Below, one piece after another: positions 42,517 through 53,164 of a stretch of DNA of 64,000 nt (position 1 is the first letter of the stretch; each line of letters begins with the position of its first letter). Origin of the DNA: Cyanophora paradoxa (Eukaryota; Glaucocystophyceae; Cyanophorales; Cyanophoraceae); the NCBI GenBank assembly GCA_004431415.1, contig QPMI01000179.1:124001-188000 (forward strand). Direction: 5' to 3'. A program made the position numbers and the translations under genes. The notes below the pieces were generated by a model. The model worked only from the letters and a program-made list of their open reading frames with translations, did no database searches and was not told the DNA's origin.

Positions 42517-44438
42517 CCAAAAGGAGTCTTGAAGGCTGTTTTCTCCTTATCTTCCGGCTTCATTTTGACCTGCCAGAAGCCTGATGCAAAATCCATGTTG
42601 GAAAAATACTCGTTGCCTTGCAGAGCATCAAGCATATCTTGAATTTTTGGAAGTGGGTAAACATCCCTTTTGGTGACAGCATTCAACTGACAATAATCTG
42701 TAACGAGACGTTTCTCATCTGTGCCGTGCTTGGAAACAAAGAATGCAGGTGCAGCCCGAGGAGATTCACTGGGCTCTGCAATGTTCCTGCGAATGAGATC
42801 TTCCAGAGTGATTTTAAACAATTCACGGTCCTTAGGAGAGTAATTCATGTGTCGTGCATTGATAGGGTGAGCATTGCCAATATCAATTGCATGATGTCCA
42901 GGCAAACACTTCAAAGGGTCAAATATAAACTTGTCTACAAACAGATCACAATTATTCTTCAATAGGGACTCCATCATCTGCCTCTGCTCCTTCGAATCAC
43001 CAGAATGTCCAAAATCCAAGTCCTTCTTTATTTTCTCAAAATAGGATTTATCAAAGCTGGGATCGATAGTTGAAACTTCGTTTTTGTAAAACTTGTCCTT
43101 GGGCCAAACTTCCAGCTGCATCACATCAAACTCAACCAGGGACTGCCAATTGCCAACTTCCATCCTTGCTGGTAAAACAGCATCCTTGTCCCTCATGTTG
43201 TAAATAACTGCCCAACAACAACCATTATCCATTGTCTGGATTCCGGAAACTGCAAAGATTCCAGGCTCTAATTCTAAGCTGTCAAATTGAACAATCCCAT
43301 CACCATCAGGGGCATTGGAGGAAAGAACAACTTTAACTCCACATTCAGCAGGTATAGACACATCTTTGTTTAGTTTAAGGCGAGTATTCGTGCCCAACTC
43401 TATTGGAACTTGCAAATTCTTGTCGATTTTTGATGTCACACACCCCTCAGAAAAGGACACATCAACTTGGTTCTTGATCAGATAGTCTCTTCCCAAAATA
43501 ACATCATGGGCAAGCTTATCCACTACAACTACAGGTTCCGTCGTTTTCAAAGATCCAAGCTCCACGGTTACTTGCATTTTACCAACTGCTTCTACAACAT
43601 TGTTGTTGAATCCTTTAAGTTTGGGCACAGTGGCATCAGAGAGCAGTGCTGGTTTCTCTGAGGCTTGATTTAACAAACTCGTTGTAGCTAGCGAGACATC
43701 AGCTCCAGAATCCAGCAGTGCTTTAGTCCTCACACCTTGGATGGAGATTGGAACTGTGCCTTCCCTTGGGCGAAGTTGTATGAGCTGCTGCTTTGTGTAC
43801 ACTCTTTTTTTCCTAACCAAGTACCCAGAGTTGGTTTCATTAGACACATTTTCCTCAACATCTTCCTGGACATTATTTACCTGGCGGGCAGGACGCTGAT
43901 TTACAATCTGGGGGCGATAAGAACCTCTCTGCTGAAACCTGCCTCGATTGGGTCCAGAATAACCACGAGATCCATAATAAGGTGTCCGAGGTGGCGCCCC
44001 AGGTCTATTTTGACACTGATCCGGATCGTGCCAGGAGAACAAATCCAGAAACCGTCCACAATGTGGGCATCCAGGCCGTGACCCAGCAGATCCAGAAGGC
44101 ACATTTCCAATGTTAATTCCTACATTTCCAACATTTCCCAGCCGATTTGTTGCATTCGCAGCTGAAGTTGACATAGCATTTCCAACAGCTGACACTCCCA
44201 CCTGTTGCACATTTGATTGGCTAAACACCAACGGAACACTTTTCGCATTCTCTGCTTTCTCCCGACATTTAAGAAAATCATCGACGGTCTTAATATCACC
44301 ATTCCAGATGTAAAAACCAAAGTACGTGCACCCACGCTCAACCAAAATTCCATTAACTTTGGAAACTTTGTTGCTGTCGTCAGGAGCTTTGGAAACTTTG
44401 GAAACTTTTAACTTTGGAAACTTTGGGGCCATCGTCAA
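42450..44438 (-). pseudogene. Element 3 gag C-terminus, protease and RT N-terminal half
   Basis: A long minus-strand frame, open until the 54-bp insertion. Gag zinc finger CPHCGRFLDLFSWHDPDQC (C-x2-C-x9-H-x5-C) lies near residue 126. The RG-rich RGYSGPNRGRFQQRGSY follows. Protease LLDSGADVSLAT is near 241 and VILGRDYLI near 320. The linker LEPGIFAVSGIQTMDNG comes next, then RT fingers RLVTDYCQLNAVTKRDVYPL near 583. The gag N-terminus is missing: the frame begins in a short repeat of TTTGGAAAC. Protease and gag finger are in one frame, unlike element 2. Confidence 0.85.
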
Positions 44439-44788
44439 CTTCCATTAACTTTGGAAACTTTGGGGCCAAGCCTTAGGAGCCGTCAGGGCAGCCCGAGCCA
44501 GGAAGACTCGCACATCGAATTCATTAGTGGGCGCATTTCGTGGATTGTAAGTCTCAAGTTCCTTGCGGTAATCAAATTCACTAAAATCAAACTGCGCCTT
44601 TATTTCGCGCAAAAGTGTCGCAATAAAATTCTTCGCGCCTTCGTCGGCCTCTTCTGGTTCAATTTCAACGATGGGATCCGTCCTGATGAGACGGTTTCCA
44701 GTCCTATGCCACAGTACAGCTTGGGATTTGGAATCGGACGCAATGATTGAGTTATTATTTCTTAAAAGATAGGATCGGTTTTTAACAC
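44439..44788 (-). other. Leader/gag remnant of element 3
   Basis: Between primer site and coding frame. Starts next to a short tandem repeat (ACTTTGGAAACTTTGG). The remainder may be decayed gag, but I find no clean frame. Confidence 0.4.
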
Positions 44789-44800
44789 CGATGCTACCAA
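44789..44800 (-). promoter_or_regulatory. Primer-binding site of element 3
   Basis: Minus-strand TGGTAGCATCGG next to the 5' LTR, the same 12 bases as in element 2. Confidence 0.75.
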
Positions 44801-44801
44801 C

Positions 44802-44910
44802 TGCAAGCGCAAGGGCTTATGCAGTGGTAGACTTTGTTTTTGTATTATAAGAACCCAAGATTAACAACCCCCTACACCTTAACAGCACTAGTAGTAGCGG
44901 GGGGCTATCA
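44802..44910 (-). repeat. 5' LTR of element 3 (about 109 bp)
   Basis: Minus-strand TGATAGCCCCCCGC to GCGCTTGCA. It shares the TGATAGCCCC start with the element 2 LTR. The other end is set by the primer site. Confidence 0.7.
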
Positions 44911-45075
44911 CTGCAACACCCCAGGGCTCCCTGCCCACTGATTTGTATGGATGGGGACCCCTGTGAATTTTTGGGGGACAACAGGGGGAGCACTGACCCC
45001 AAACAAGAACCCCCAAAGCGGCACCCATTTGCATAATTCAAACCTGACAGAGTGCTCTGAAGCACCCCAGTGCTA
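44911..45075 (-). repeat. Satellite A, about one reverse unit
   Basis: From ACACCCCAGGGCTCCCTGCC to GTGCTCTGAAGCACCCCAG. It directly abuts the element 3 LTR. Confidence 0.9.
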
Positions 45076-45116
45076 ACATACATATTTTCCGCCATACAAT
45101 ACAAATCCTTAAGACT

Positions 45117-45240
45117 GTTCAGAGGCTGTGCTATGCACAAATGACATGCTGGTGAAAGGGGCCCACTATTGCCCGGCGAGGTACAAGCATGTTTTCAGTG
45201 CTTGCCACTATCAAAATCAAATCTAGATCCCTTGAAATAC
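45117..45240 (+). repeat. Satellite B, strongly diverged partial copy
   Basis: GGGGCCCACTATTGCCCGGC and CACTATCAAAATCAAATCTA follow the order of the array unit with many substitutions. Confidence 0.6.
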
Positions 45241-45515
45241 CCCAGGCGCCTCCACCCGGCCCGGCAAGCCGCGCCGCCCCCCGAGGAGGATGTAGTCGCC
45301 CTTCTTGACGCGGCTGAGCATCACGTAGAGCTGGTGCCGGTGGTTGTAGCTGGCGATCATGCCCTTCAGGTCGCCGATTGCGCGCAGGAGCGTGTGTCCC
45401 TGCGCCTTGTAGACCGTTGAGGGGAACGCAAGCCTGAAGGGCGGGCCCTTGCGCTCGTTGTTTGCGTGCACGGATGTCTGCTTCTTGAAGCTGTTCTCGT
45501 CGAGATCTGGGGAAA
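45223..45515 (-). pseudogene. Pif1-like helicase C-terminal fragment (possibly from a Helitron)
   Basis: Minus-strand FPSTVYKAQGHTL matches Pif1/RecD motif V (T-x-x-KxQG), and LYVMLSRVKKGDYILLGG matches motif VI (YVALSR). The frame starts after an intron-like acceptor TTTCCCCAG at about 45512. Walker motifs are absent. Such domains occur in host Pif1 and in Helitron transposases; nothing here separates the two. It ends in satellite B debris. Confidence 0.65.
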
Positions 45516-45602
45516 TATTTCAGCGTCTGAGGCAGGAGAGGTCCAAACGCAGTGGTCCAAACGCATCAGCGTGACCAGGTCGACGCTCCACAGGTCCGAA
45601 AG

Positions 45603-45779
45603 TGTCCCGTAGTACACTATGTGTTCACACGCTGATGTACCAGGACAAGTTCCTGGACACCACACTGTATTTCCACCCAACACACCAACTGAGGGGCAAG
45701 CCCCCATACATCAGACTAGGCTAGGGTACATCAGGGGGTACTATGACACACTGACTTAGGCGAACTATGCTTCAGCTCA
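45603..45779 (-). repeat. LTR of element 1 family, second copy
   Basis: 177 bp alignable with 4639-4815, with about a dozen differences. There is no gag on its downstream side; the helicase fragment begins there, so it marks a truncated element or a recombination scar. Confidence 0.65.
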
Positions 45780-45844
45780 ACTCGCTCTGTAGTAAGAAAA
45801 GGCGACGTCCTCGCTCGCCAATAAGTAAAGAAAGAAACTACTCG

Positions 45845-45985
45845 TTCCAAGGCGCCATCCGGGAGGCATAAACCATAATGCGAGATTTCAATTTAGGCGC
45901 ATCGCCAGCCTTAGGTCCAGCATACTCCACAAGGAAAGTAACACCTTTTCCATGAGAAACTTCTTTCAATATAATCCAAGGTCCA
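45845..45985 (-). pseudogene. Ty3/gypsy integrase C-terminal end, second copy
   Basis: Translation matches the final about 45 residues at 4873-5076 (KEVSHGKGVTFLVEYAGPKA, IMVYASRMAPW). It is cut at 45985; a 20-bp scrap of the LTR start (AACTATGCTTCAGCTCA) then follows. Confidence 0.7.
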
Positions 45986-46840
45986 AAGCAAACTATGCTT
46001 CAGCTCAAAAGCTTTGTGTGGGAGGCAAACCGCTGGTCAGCTGCAGGATTCAGAACGGATCAGTCTGGAAGCGGCAACAGACACAATGGATCTGCACACG
46101 CTTCGCTCACATCACACCCACGCACTGTGGGAGTCGAAGCTTCGCGCGGGGGCACGCGAACGGCGGCCAATGCTGCAGCTGCGCATCCTGTCAACTTGGC
46201 TGTGGGGCGCCCCGAACTGTTCCTGCGCACCCACGTGAGCCACGATGTGGATAAAAAGCCCTTCTAGCGAGGGAAAGATGCACCGCGCGGCCCCGGGGCC
46301 TTCGCAGCTTTGCAGCGGAGAACTGCTGAGCGAGCGAGCTCGGCGCTCCGTCGAGACAGAATCAGGGCGGGAGCACGATGCCAGATGAACAGCGGGGTTG
46401 CTGGCCGCTGCATCCAGGCGAACTGGGAGTCTCCGGCGGGCAGCGAGCTGCGCAACCCGCCCGCCTCATGATCAGCCACGGGCGTCAAGCAAGCAGTTCC
46501 TGCACACTGCGGCACCTGGGTGGGCCGCAATCTGTGCAGAAGGTCTGCGAGCACAGGCCGGCGCCGGAGCGACGCTCTACGGCGGCTACCGCGACCCGCG
46601 TCGCATCGCAAGGCCTGCCGCGTCGTACAACTTTCCACAGTCGACGCTGCTCAGGCTTCCGACTCTTGAGCTACATGCTACTAGCATCCGCGGAGGCCGC
46701 ATGCACAGGCCCGACTGCTGCAAGGAGCCTGCCTGTGCCTGCCACCCTACGACGAGCCGCGCGGACACGTTCGAGCTAGCCGTGTGTAGCGCTAGCTATA
46801 GCTAGCCGCAGCATGGAGCCTTCAGCTCCGATCTCCCTGT
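45986..46840. other. GC-rich segment without a recognised gene
   Basis: High GC with open frames on both strands (for example 46264-46638 minus, 46378-46779 plus), which are expected by chance in GC-rich DNA. Possible intron or UTR sequence of a fragmentary host gene, given the duplicated exon that follows. Confidence 0.4.
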
Positions 46841-46850
46841 CTCTGCGCAG

Positions 46851-46904
46851 GCCGCCGCGCTCGTCAGTCGAAGCGGCCGGCGGCTGCATCGAGTTGGCGT
46901 CCCC
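46851..46904 (+). other. Candidate 54-nt exon, copy 1
   Basis: Bounded by CTCTGCGCAG and GTGAGC, both good splice signals. It is 18 codons and phase neutral. The translation in the symmetric frame is AAALVSRSGRRLHRVGVP. Confidence 0.45.
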
Positions 46905-47043
46905 GTGAGCCTCCCGGCCTGCCCCCGCTCCCAACGCCCCCCACTGACTGGCGCCCTTTAGGCCTCCCGTCGTCCCTAGCCTCGTCAGCTTGCCCACCCG
47001 CCCCCCCCTCCCGCCCCCCGCTGATCTCCCTGTGTATGTGCAG

Positions 47044-47097
47044 GCTGCCGCGCTCGTCAGTCAAAGCGGGCGGCACCTGCATCGAGTCGTCGTCCCT
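47044..47097 (+). other. Candidate 54-nt exon, copy 2
   Basis: The same length and splice sites (TATGTGCAG / GTGAGC) 193 bp downstream of copy 1, with a duplicated upstream GATCTCCCTGT. The translation is AAALVSQSGRHLHRVVVP. The gene they belong to is not identified. Confidence 0.45.
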
Positions 47098-47147
47098 GTG
47101 AGCCTCCTGGCGCATCCCCGCCCCCTGCACCCCCCGCTGACTGGGTT

Positions 47148-47300
47148 CTTGTTTGGGGTCAGTGCTCCCCCTGTTGCCCCGTCCGAATTTCACAGGCGTC
47201 CCCTCCGCACAAAGCAGTGGGTAGGAAGCCCTAGGGGGTTCAGAGCACTGTGTCCAGTTGGCATGAGGAGAATGGGTGTCGTTATTTCTAGTACACAGTT
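47148..47300 (+). repeat. Satellite A, one forward unit
   Basis: GGTTCTTGTTTGGGGTCAGT to GGGTGTCGTTATTTCTAGT, interrupting the GC-rich region. Confidence 0.9.
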
Positions 47301-47439
47301 GTAGGAATCAGCTTAATCGACTCAGCTGCTCAGCCTATGCGGCGTCGGCACGGCGGTGGCGTGCCGCGGGCGGCAGCTGCGGCGACTCAACAAGCACTTG
47401 TGCAAGGCCATCACGTGCGTGATTCCAAGTAGGGCTTAC

Positions 47440-47515
47440 CGAGCTGCTCACTGAAGTGCAGGTCGTAGTGCTCAGCCGCAAGTGTTGTAAATTGATCCGA
47501 ATCAAACGGGTCTAC
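47440..47515 (-). other. Candidate 76-nt exon of an unknown host gene
   Basis: The minus-strand frame VDPFDSDQFTTLAAEHYDLH lies between an acceptor CTGATCACAG and a donor GTAAGC. An upstream minus-strand stretch (about 47520-47640, DIFGNSELLELNLWRTGVQA) may be the preceding exon. Family unknown. Confidence 0.4.
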
Positions 47516-49199
47516 CTGTGATCAGAGCAACGCCCTACTCTGCCGATGTCGTTTAAACGAGAGTGCGTATTGATAGCTTTGCCCTCTCGTAGCGTACGTG
47601 CGCTTGGCCTGAACGCCAGTCCGCCATAGGTTGAGCTCGAGCAGCTCCGAGTTGCCGAAGATGTCAAGGGGACCCCCCGCTGTGGCCGTGGCTACCGTCC
47701 ACGATGTCTCCTTCGCTGGACTGAGCTCCTTCGCTGGACTGAGCTCCCGTAGCCTCGGTTGTCCCAACAGAACGGCTCGGTATGACCTCTCTGCTTACAG
47801 TGAGAACACACTCATGGTTGCGAAGAAGAAGCTGAATTAGAAGCTGCATTTGGGCCTCTTCAAACAAAAGAAAAATTCTTCGTTCTTGATAATATGTCTC
47901 ATGATGTGATACTTGGCCGTGATTACTGTGTGAAAAATTCCATTGATATTTCTCACTCCACTGGATTAGTCTCATCAACCAGGCATCCTGAATTGGCTGT
48001 TCCGCTCTCCTTGCACGAAAGTTGTACTCGTCTTTCAGTCTCTGAAACCACAACTATTCCGGCTAATACTGGAGTTAACATTCAGCTCTCGAATCCAACC
48101 ATTTGTGGAAGTGGTTGTATTATATTCGATTCTTCCTATTTGCATGATAAAGAACTGTATGGAATTAATGGAACGAATGTGGTCTGCGATGGCAAAGTCA
48201 GGGCTGTGATTTTTGTGATTGTAAATTGCACTACCACTTGCAAGGGTCATATTCCCTTGCAAAGTGGTAGCATCGGGAGGTTTTTCAAAGTGAGACTGCA
48301 CAGTGGCCGCATTGTGGGGGTGCCGGGTGACCTGGATATTGAGGAAGATATTGAAATACTTATTGACGAAATCGCCAACATGGGCGACAACTTTGTGAAA
48401 ATGAGGAACAGAAGGAAGTTTATTGGCATGCTCAAAAAAGAAGTTGAAAACTACAAATTCACTGGTGACTTTTTTGGTGCTGACAATCTTGTTAGTGTAG
48501 ATGAGCTATGAATGAAATTATACAATGTAGTTTTTCGCGAAGCACCCGACCTGACAGAGGGTGAAAAATTCAGTATTTTGCTCGCGCCTACCTTTATAAG
48601 GGGCAGCTTATGAGTTTCTTTGTCAGATTGATTTTCCCAATCCCATTCCGGCTACTTTTGTCGATACTATTTTTGCAAGACTGAAGGAACGTTTCAACCC
48701 TCCAAAAACCGAGGCTAGAGAAATTTTCAACAGCTTGACCCCTTGGTCCCAGAATTACAAGTCATGCAACATCAATGGGTACTTAGACAAGTCTATTAAA
48801 ATTGTGAAATTCGCCCAACTAGGTGAACTGGAATGCAATCATGTTGAGAGTATCTTGAAGCAGTTGACTTCCACCCGTTACAAGTATTTCAATCATCTCG
48901 GAATTGCCACGCTTGCTGACTTCAGACAAAAGGTTAGCGATGCAGAAAGGCTACGCGAGATCGATCCTCCTTTTTTTCGAATGACTGGATCAGCATCAAT
49001 AGGCGGAAATAATTCTAGAACCTTGGAGAGGGTTCCTCCAGTGAAACCAAATCCAGCTTCTAATTCAATTTTCACGAAGTTCAGGGTACTTGTCCCAACA
49101 GAACGGCTCGGTATGACCTCTCTGTTTACAGTGAGAACACACTCATGGTCGCGAAGAAGAAGCTGAATTAGAAGCTGCATTTGGGCCTCTTCAAACAAA

Positions 49200-49566
49200 A
49201 GAAAAATTCTTCGTTCTTGATAATATGTCTCATGATGTGATACTTGGCCGTGATTACTGTGTGAAAAATTCCATTGATATTTCTCACTCCACTGGATTAG
49301 TCTCATCAACCAAGCATCCTGAATTGGCTGTTCCGCTCTCCTTGCACGAAAGTTGTACTCGTCTTGCAGTCTCTGAAACCACAACTATTCCGGCTAATAC
49401 TGGAGTTAACATTCAGCTCTCGAATCCAACCATTTGTGGAAGTGGTTGTATTATATTCGATTCTTCCTATTTGCATGATAAAGAACTGTATGGAATTAAT
49501 GGAACGAATGTGGTCTGCGATGGCAAAGTCTGGGCTGTGATTTTTCGTGCTGTGTTTTTGTTGTAA
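49200..49566 (+). pseudogene. Protease-downstream linker in satellite D (representative unit)
   Basis: SHDVILGRDYCVKNSIDISH matches the VILGGDYMIKNNVDISHS segment of element 2 pol. DSSYLHDKELYGINGTNVVC and WAVIF follow, like the linker there (GIFAISGLQSMENNTTWAV). The aspartic protease active site is not included. It ends in the LTR-derived hairpin. The same piece recurs at about 47880, 50540, 51890, 53330 and 54620. Confidence 0.8.
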
Positions 49567-49620
49567 ATTGCACTACCACTTGCAAGGGTCATATTCCCTT
49601 GCAAAGTGGTAGCATCGGGA
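49567..49620 (+). promoter_or_regulatory. LTR end, hairpin and primer site in satellite D (representative unit)
   Basis: CTACCACTTGCAAGGG (49573-49588) and CCCTTGCAAAGTGGTAG (49596-49612) form a near-perfect inverted repeat with a 7-base loop. The right arm contains an LTR-like end CTTGCA and the start of TGGTAGCATCGGGA (49607-49620), the primer site shared with elements 2 and 3. Confidence 0.7.
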
Positions 49621-50430
49621 GGTTTTTCAAAGTGAGACTGCACAGTGGCCGCATTGTGGGGGTGCCGGGTGACCTGGATATTGAGGAAGATATTGAAATA
49701 CTTATTGACGAAATCGCCAACATGGGCGACAACTTTGTGAAAATGATGAACAGAAGGAAGTTTATTGGCATGCTCAAAAAAGAAGTTGAAAACTACAAAT
49801 TCACTGGTGACTTTTTTGGTGCTGACAATCTTGTTAGTGTAGATGAGCTATGAATGAAATTATACAATGTAGTTTTTCGCGAAGCACCCGACCTGACAGA
49901 GGGTGAAAAATTCAGTATTTTGCTCGCGCCTACCTTTATAAGGGGCAGCTTATGAGTTTCTTTGTCAGATTGATTTTCCCAATCCCATTCCGGCTAATTT
50001 TGTCGATACTATTTTTGCAAGACTGAAGGAACGTTTCAACCCTCCAAAAACCGAGGCTAGAGAAATTTTCAACAGCTTGACCCCTTGGTCCCAGAATTAC
50101 AAGTCATGCAACATCAATGGGTACTTAGACAAGTCTATTAAAATTGTGAAATTCGCCCAACCAGGTGAACTGGAATGCAATCATGTTGAGAGTATCTTGA
50201 AGCAGTTGACTTCCACCCGTTACAAGTATTTCAATCATCTCGGAATTGCCACGCTTGCTGACTTCAGACAAAAGGTTAGCGATGCAGAAAGGCTACGCAA
50301 GATCGATCCTCCTTTTTTTCGAATGACTGGATCAGCATCAATAGGCGGAAATAATTCTAGAACCTTGGAGAGGGTTCCTCCAGTGAAACCAAATCCAGCT
50401 TCTAATTCAATTTTCACGAAGTTCAGGGTA
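49608..50430 (+). pseudogene. Gag remnant in satellite D (representative unit)
   Basis: Starts after the primer site: RIVGVPGDLDIEEDIEILID and NRRKFIGMLKKEVENYKF, stop at 49853. The next frame has FREAPDLTEGEKFSIL. A +1 shift at GGGGCAGCTTATGAG leads to a capsid segment KERFNPPKTEAREIFNSL and LTSTRYKYFNHLGIATLADF, a zone seen in Gag of such elements. Every unit has the same shift. Coding ends at NPASNSIFTKFR, where the inverted zinc knuckle starts. Confidence 0.75.
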
Positions 50431-52947
50431 CTTGTCCCAACAGAACGGCTCGGTATGACCTCTCTGTTTACAGTGAGAACACACTCATGGTTGCGAAGAA
50501 GAAGCTGAATTAGAAGCTGCATTTGGGCCTCTTCAAACAAAAGAAAAATTCTTCGTTCTTGATAATATGTCTCATGATGTGATACTTGGCCGTGATTACT
50601 GTGTGAAAAATTCCATTGATATTTCTCACTCCACTGGATTAGTCTCATCAACCAAGCATCCTGAATTGGCTGTTCCGCTCTCCTTGCACGAAAGTTGTAC
50701 TCGTCTTGCAGTCTCTGAAACCACATTTATTCCGGCTAATACTGGAGTTAACATTCAGCTCTCGAATCCAACCATTTGTGGAAGTGGTTGTATTATATTC
50801 GATTCTTCCTATTTGCATGATAAAGAACTGTATGGAATTAATGGAACGAATGTGGTCTGCGATGGCAAAGTCTGGGCTGTGATTTTTCGTGCTGTGTTTT
50901 TGTTGTAAATTGCACTACCACTTGCAAGGGTCATATTCCCTTGCAAAGTGGTAGCATCGGGAGGTTTTTCAAAGTGAGACTGCACAGTGGCCGCATTGTG
51001 GGGGTGCCGGGTGACCTGGATATTGAGGAAGATATTGAAATACTTATTGACGAAATCGCCAACATGGGCGACAACTTTGTGAAAATGATGAACAGAAGGA
51101 AGTTTATTGGCATGCTCAAAAAAGAAGTTGAAAACTACAAATTCACTGGTGACTTTTTTGGTGCTGACAATCTTGTTAGTGTAGATGAGCTATGAATGAA
51201 ATTATACAATGTAGTTTTTCGCGAAGCACCCGACCTGACAGAGGGTGAAAAATTCAGTATTTTGCTCGCGCCTACCTTTATAAGGGGCAGCTTATGAGTT
51301 TCTTTGTCAGATTGATTTTCCCAATCCCTTTCCGGCTAATTTTGTCGATACTATTTTTGCAAGACTGAAGGAACGTTTCAACCCTCCAAAAACCGAGGCT
51401 AGAGAAATTTTCAACAGCTTGACCCCTTGGTCCCAGAATTACAAGTCATGCAACATCAATGGGTACTTAGACAAGTCTATTAAAATTGTGAAATTCGCCC
51501 AACCAGGTGAACTGGAATGCAATCATGTTGAGAGTATCTTGAAGCAGTTGACTTCCACCCGTTACAAGTATTTCAATCATCTCGGAATTGCCACGCTTGC
51601 TGACTTCAGACAAAAGGTTAGCGATGCAGAAAGGCTACGCGAGATCGATCCTCCTTTTTTTCGAATGACTGGATCAGCATCAATAGGCGGAAATAATTCT
51701 AGAACCTTGGAGAGGGTTCCTCCAGTGAAACCAAATCCAGCTTCTAATTCAATTTTCACGAAGTTCAGGGTACTTGTCCCAACAGAACGGCTCAGTATGA
51801 CCTCTCTGTTTACAGTGAGAACACACTCGTGGTCCCGAAGAAGAAGCTGAATTAGAAGCTGCATTTGGGCCTCTTCAAACAAAAGAAAAATTCTTCGTTC
51901 TTGATAATATGTCTCATGATGTGATACTTGGCTGTGATTACTGTGTGAAAAATTCCATTGATATTTCTCACTCCACTGGATTAGTCTCATCAACCAAGCA
52001 TCCTGAATTGGCTGTTCCGCTCTCCTTGCACGAAAGTTGTACTCGTCTTGCAGTCTCTGAAACCACAACTATTCCGGCTAATACTGGAGTTAACATTCAG
52101 CTCTCGAATCCAACCATTTGTGGAAGTGGTTGTATTATATTCGATTCTTCCTATTTGCATGATAAAGAACTGTATGGAATTAATGGAACGAATGTGGTCT
52201 GCGATGGCAAAGTCTGGGCTGTGATTTTTGTGATTGTAAATTGCACTACCACTTGCAAGGGTCATATTCCCTTGCAAAGTGGTAGCATCGGGAGGTTTTT
52301 CAAAGTGAGACTGCACAGTGGCCGCATTGTGGGGGTGCCGGGTGACCTGGATATTGAGGAAGATATTGAAATACTTATTGACGAAATCGCCAACATGGGC
52401 GACAACTTTGTGAAAATGATGAACAGAAGGAAGTTTATTGGCATGCTCAAAAAAGAAGTTGAAAACTACAAATTCACTGGTGACTTTTTTGGTGCTGACA
52501 ATCTTGTTAGTGTAGATGAGCTATGAATGAAATTATACAATGTAGTTTTTCGCGAAGCACCCGACCTGACAGAGGGTGAAAAATTCAGTATTTTGCTCGC
52601 GCCTACCTTTATAAGGGGCAGCTTATGAGTTTCTTTGTCAGATTGATTTTCCCAATCCCATTCCGGCTAATTTTGTCGATACTATTTTTGCAAGACTGAA
52701 GGAACGTTTCAACCCTCCAAAAACCGAGGCTACAGAAATTTTCAACAGCTTGACCCCTTGGTCCCAGAATTACAAGTCATGCAACATCAATGGGTACTTA
52801 GACAAGTCTATTAAAATTGTGAAATTCGCCCAACCAGGTGAACTGGAATGCAAGCATGTCGAGAGTATCTTGAAGCAGTTGACTTCCACCCGTTACAAGT
52901 ATTTCAATCATCTCGGAATTGCCACGCTTGCTGTGCTCTGATAGGGT

Positions 52948-52980
52948 GATAGCACTCCCGCGGGGGGCTGTGCATTTTGT
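52948..52980 (+). repeat. LTR-start-like sequence before the methyltransferase copies
   Basis: GGTGATAGCACTCCCGCGGG resembles the purine tract plus TGATAGC start of the element 2 and 3 LTRs. It follows a gag piece that ends abruptly, as an internally deleted element would. A second copy lies at about 55671. Confidence 0.45.
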
Positions 52981-53164
52981 TTTCCCTTTGGAATGAACCC
53001 AAATTGGATGCAAGTAACGAAACATTTCTCCCTGATCGCTACGCAGGCATCCAATTGTAGTCAACTAGTGTGTACGGTCGGCCAGGGCGAAATCGGCCGG
53101 CAAAGAGCCCCCGGCCGTCAAACAGCCCCCGGCTGGCGCGGATTGCAGGAATTGCCTCTGTACA

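Larger units (their letters stand above)
41105..44910 (-). mobile_element. Truncated Ty3/gypsy retrotransposon (element 3)
   Basis: On the minus strand it has a 5' LTR (44910-44802), the shared primer site, gag-protease-RT, RNase H and the start of integrase, ending in satellite B at 41105. The integrase core and 3' LTR are missing. A 54-bp insertion breaks the RT. Protein identity to element 2 is high in RT and RNase H (for example MDFASGFWQVKM), so the two are sister families. Confidence 0.9.
47760..52933 (+). repeat. Satellite D: tandem array of gypsy-derived 1.34-kb units
   Basis: TGTCCCAACAGAACGGCTC begins units at 47760, 49091, 50433 and 51775 (periods 1331, 1342, 1342; the 1331 form lacks 11 bp after WAVIF). 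Each unit holds an inverted zinc knuckle, a protease-to-RT linker, an inverted LTR-end/primer-site hairpin, and a 5' part of gag. Units are nearly identical and share the same gag frameshift, so one dead copy was amplified. The fourth unit ends early at 52933. Confidence 0.95.

Noticed and set aside
46264-46805. Open frames of 120-135 codons on both strands
   Set aside because: GC-rich DNA gives long open frames by chance; they overlap in several frames and lack motifs.
47341-47420. Possible F-box-like stretch (LCGVGTAVACRGRQLRRLNK)
   Set aside because: Only about 30 residues with loose resemblance and no supporting exon structure.
48893-49384. Minus-strand ORFs of 163 codons in each satellite D unit
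   Set aside because: Complement of the gag and protease-linker frames. Only the short CCHC knuckle segment on this strand has a real family signature.
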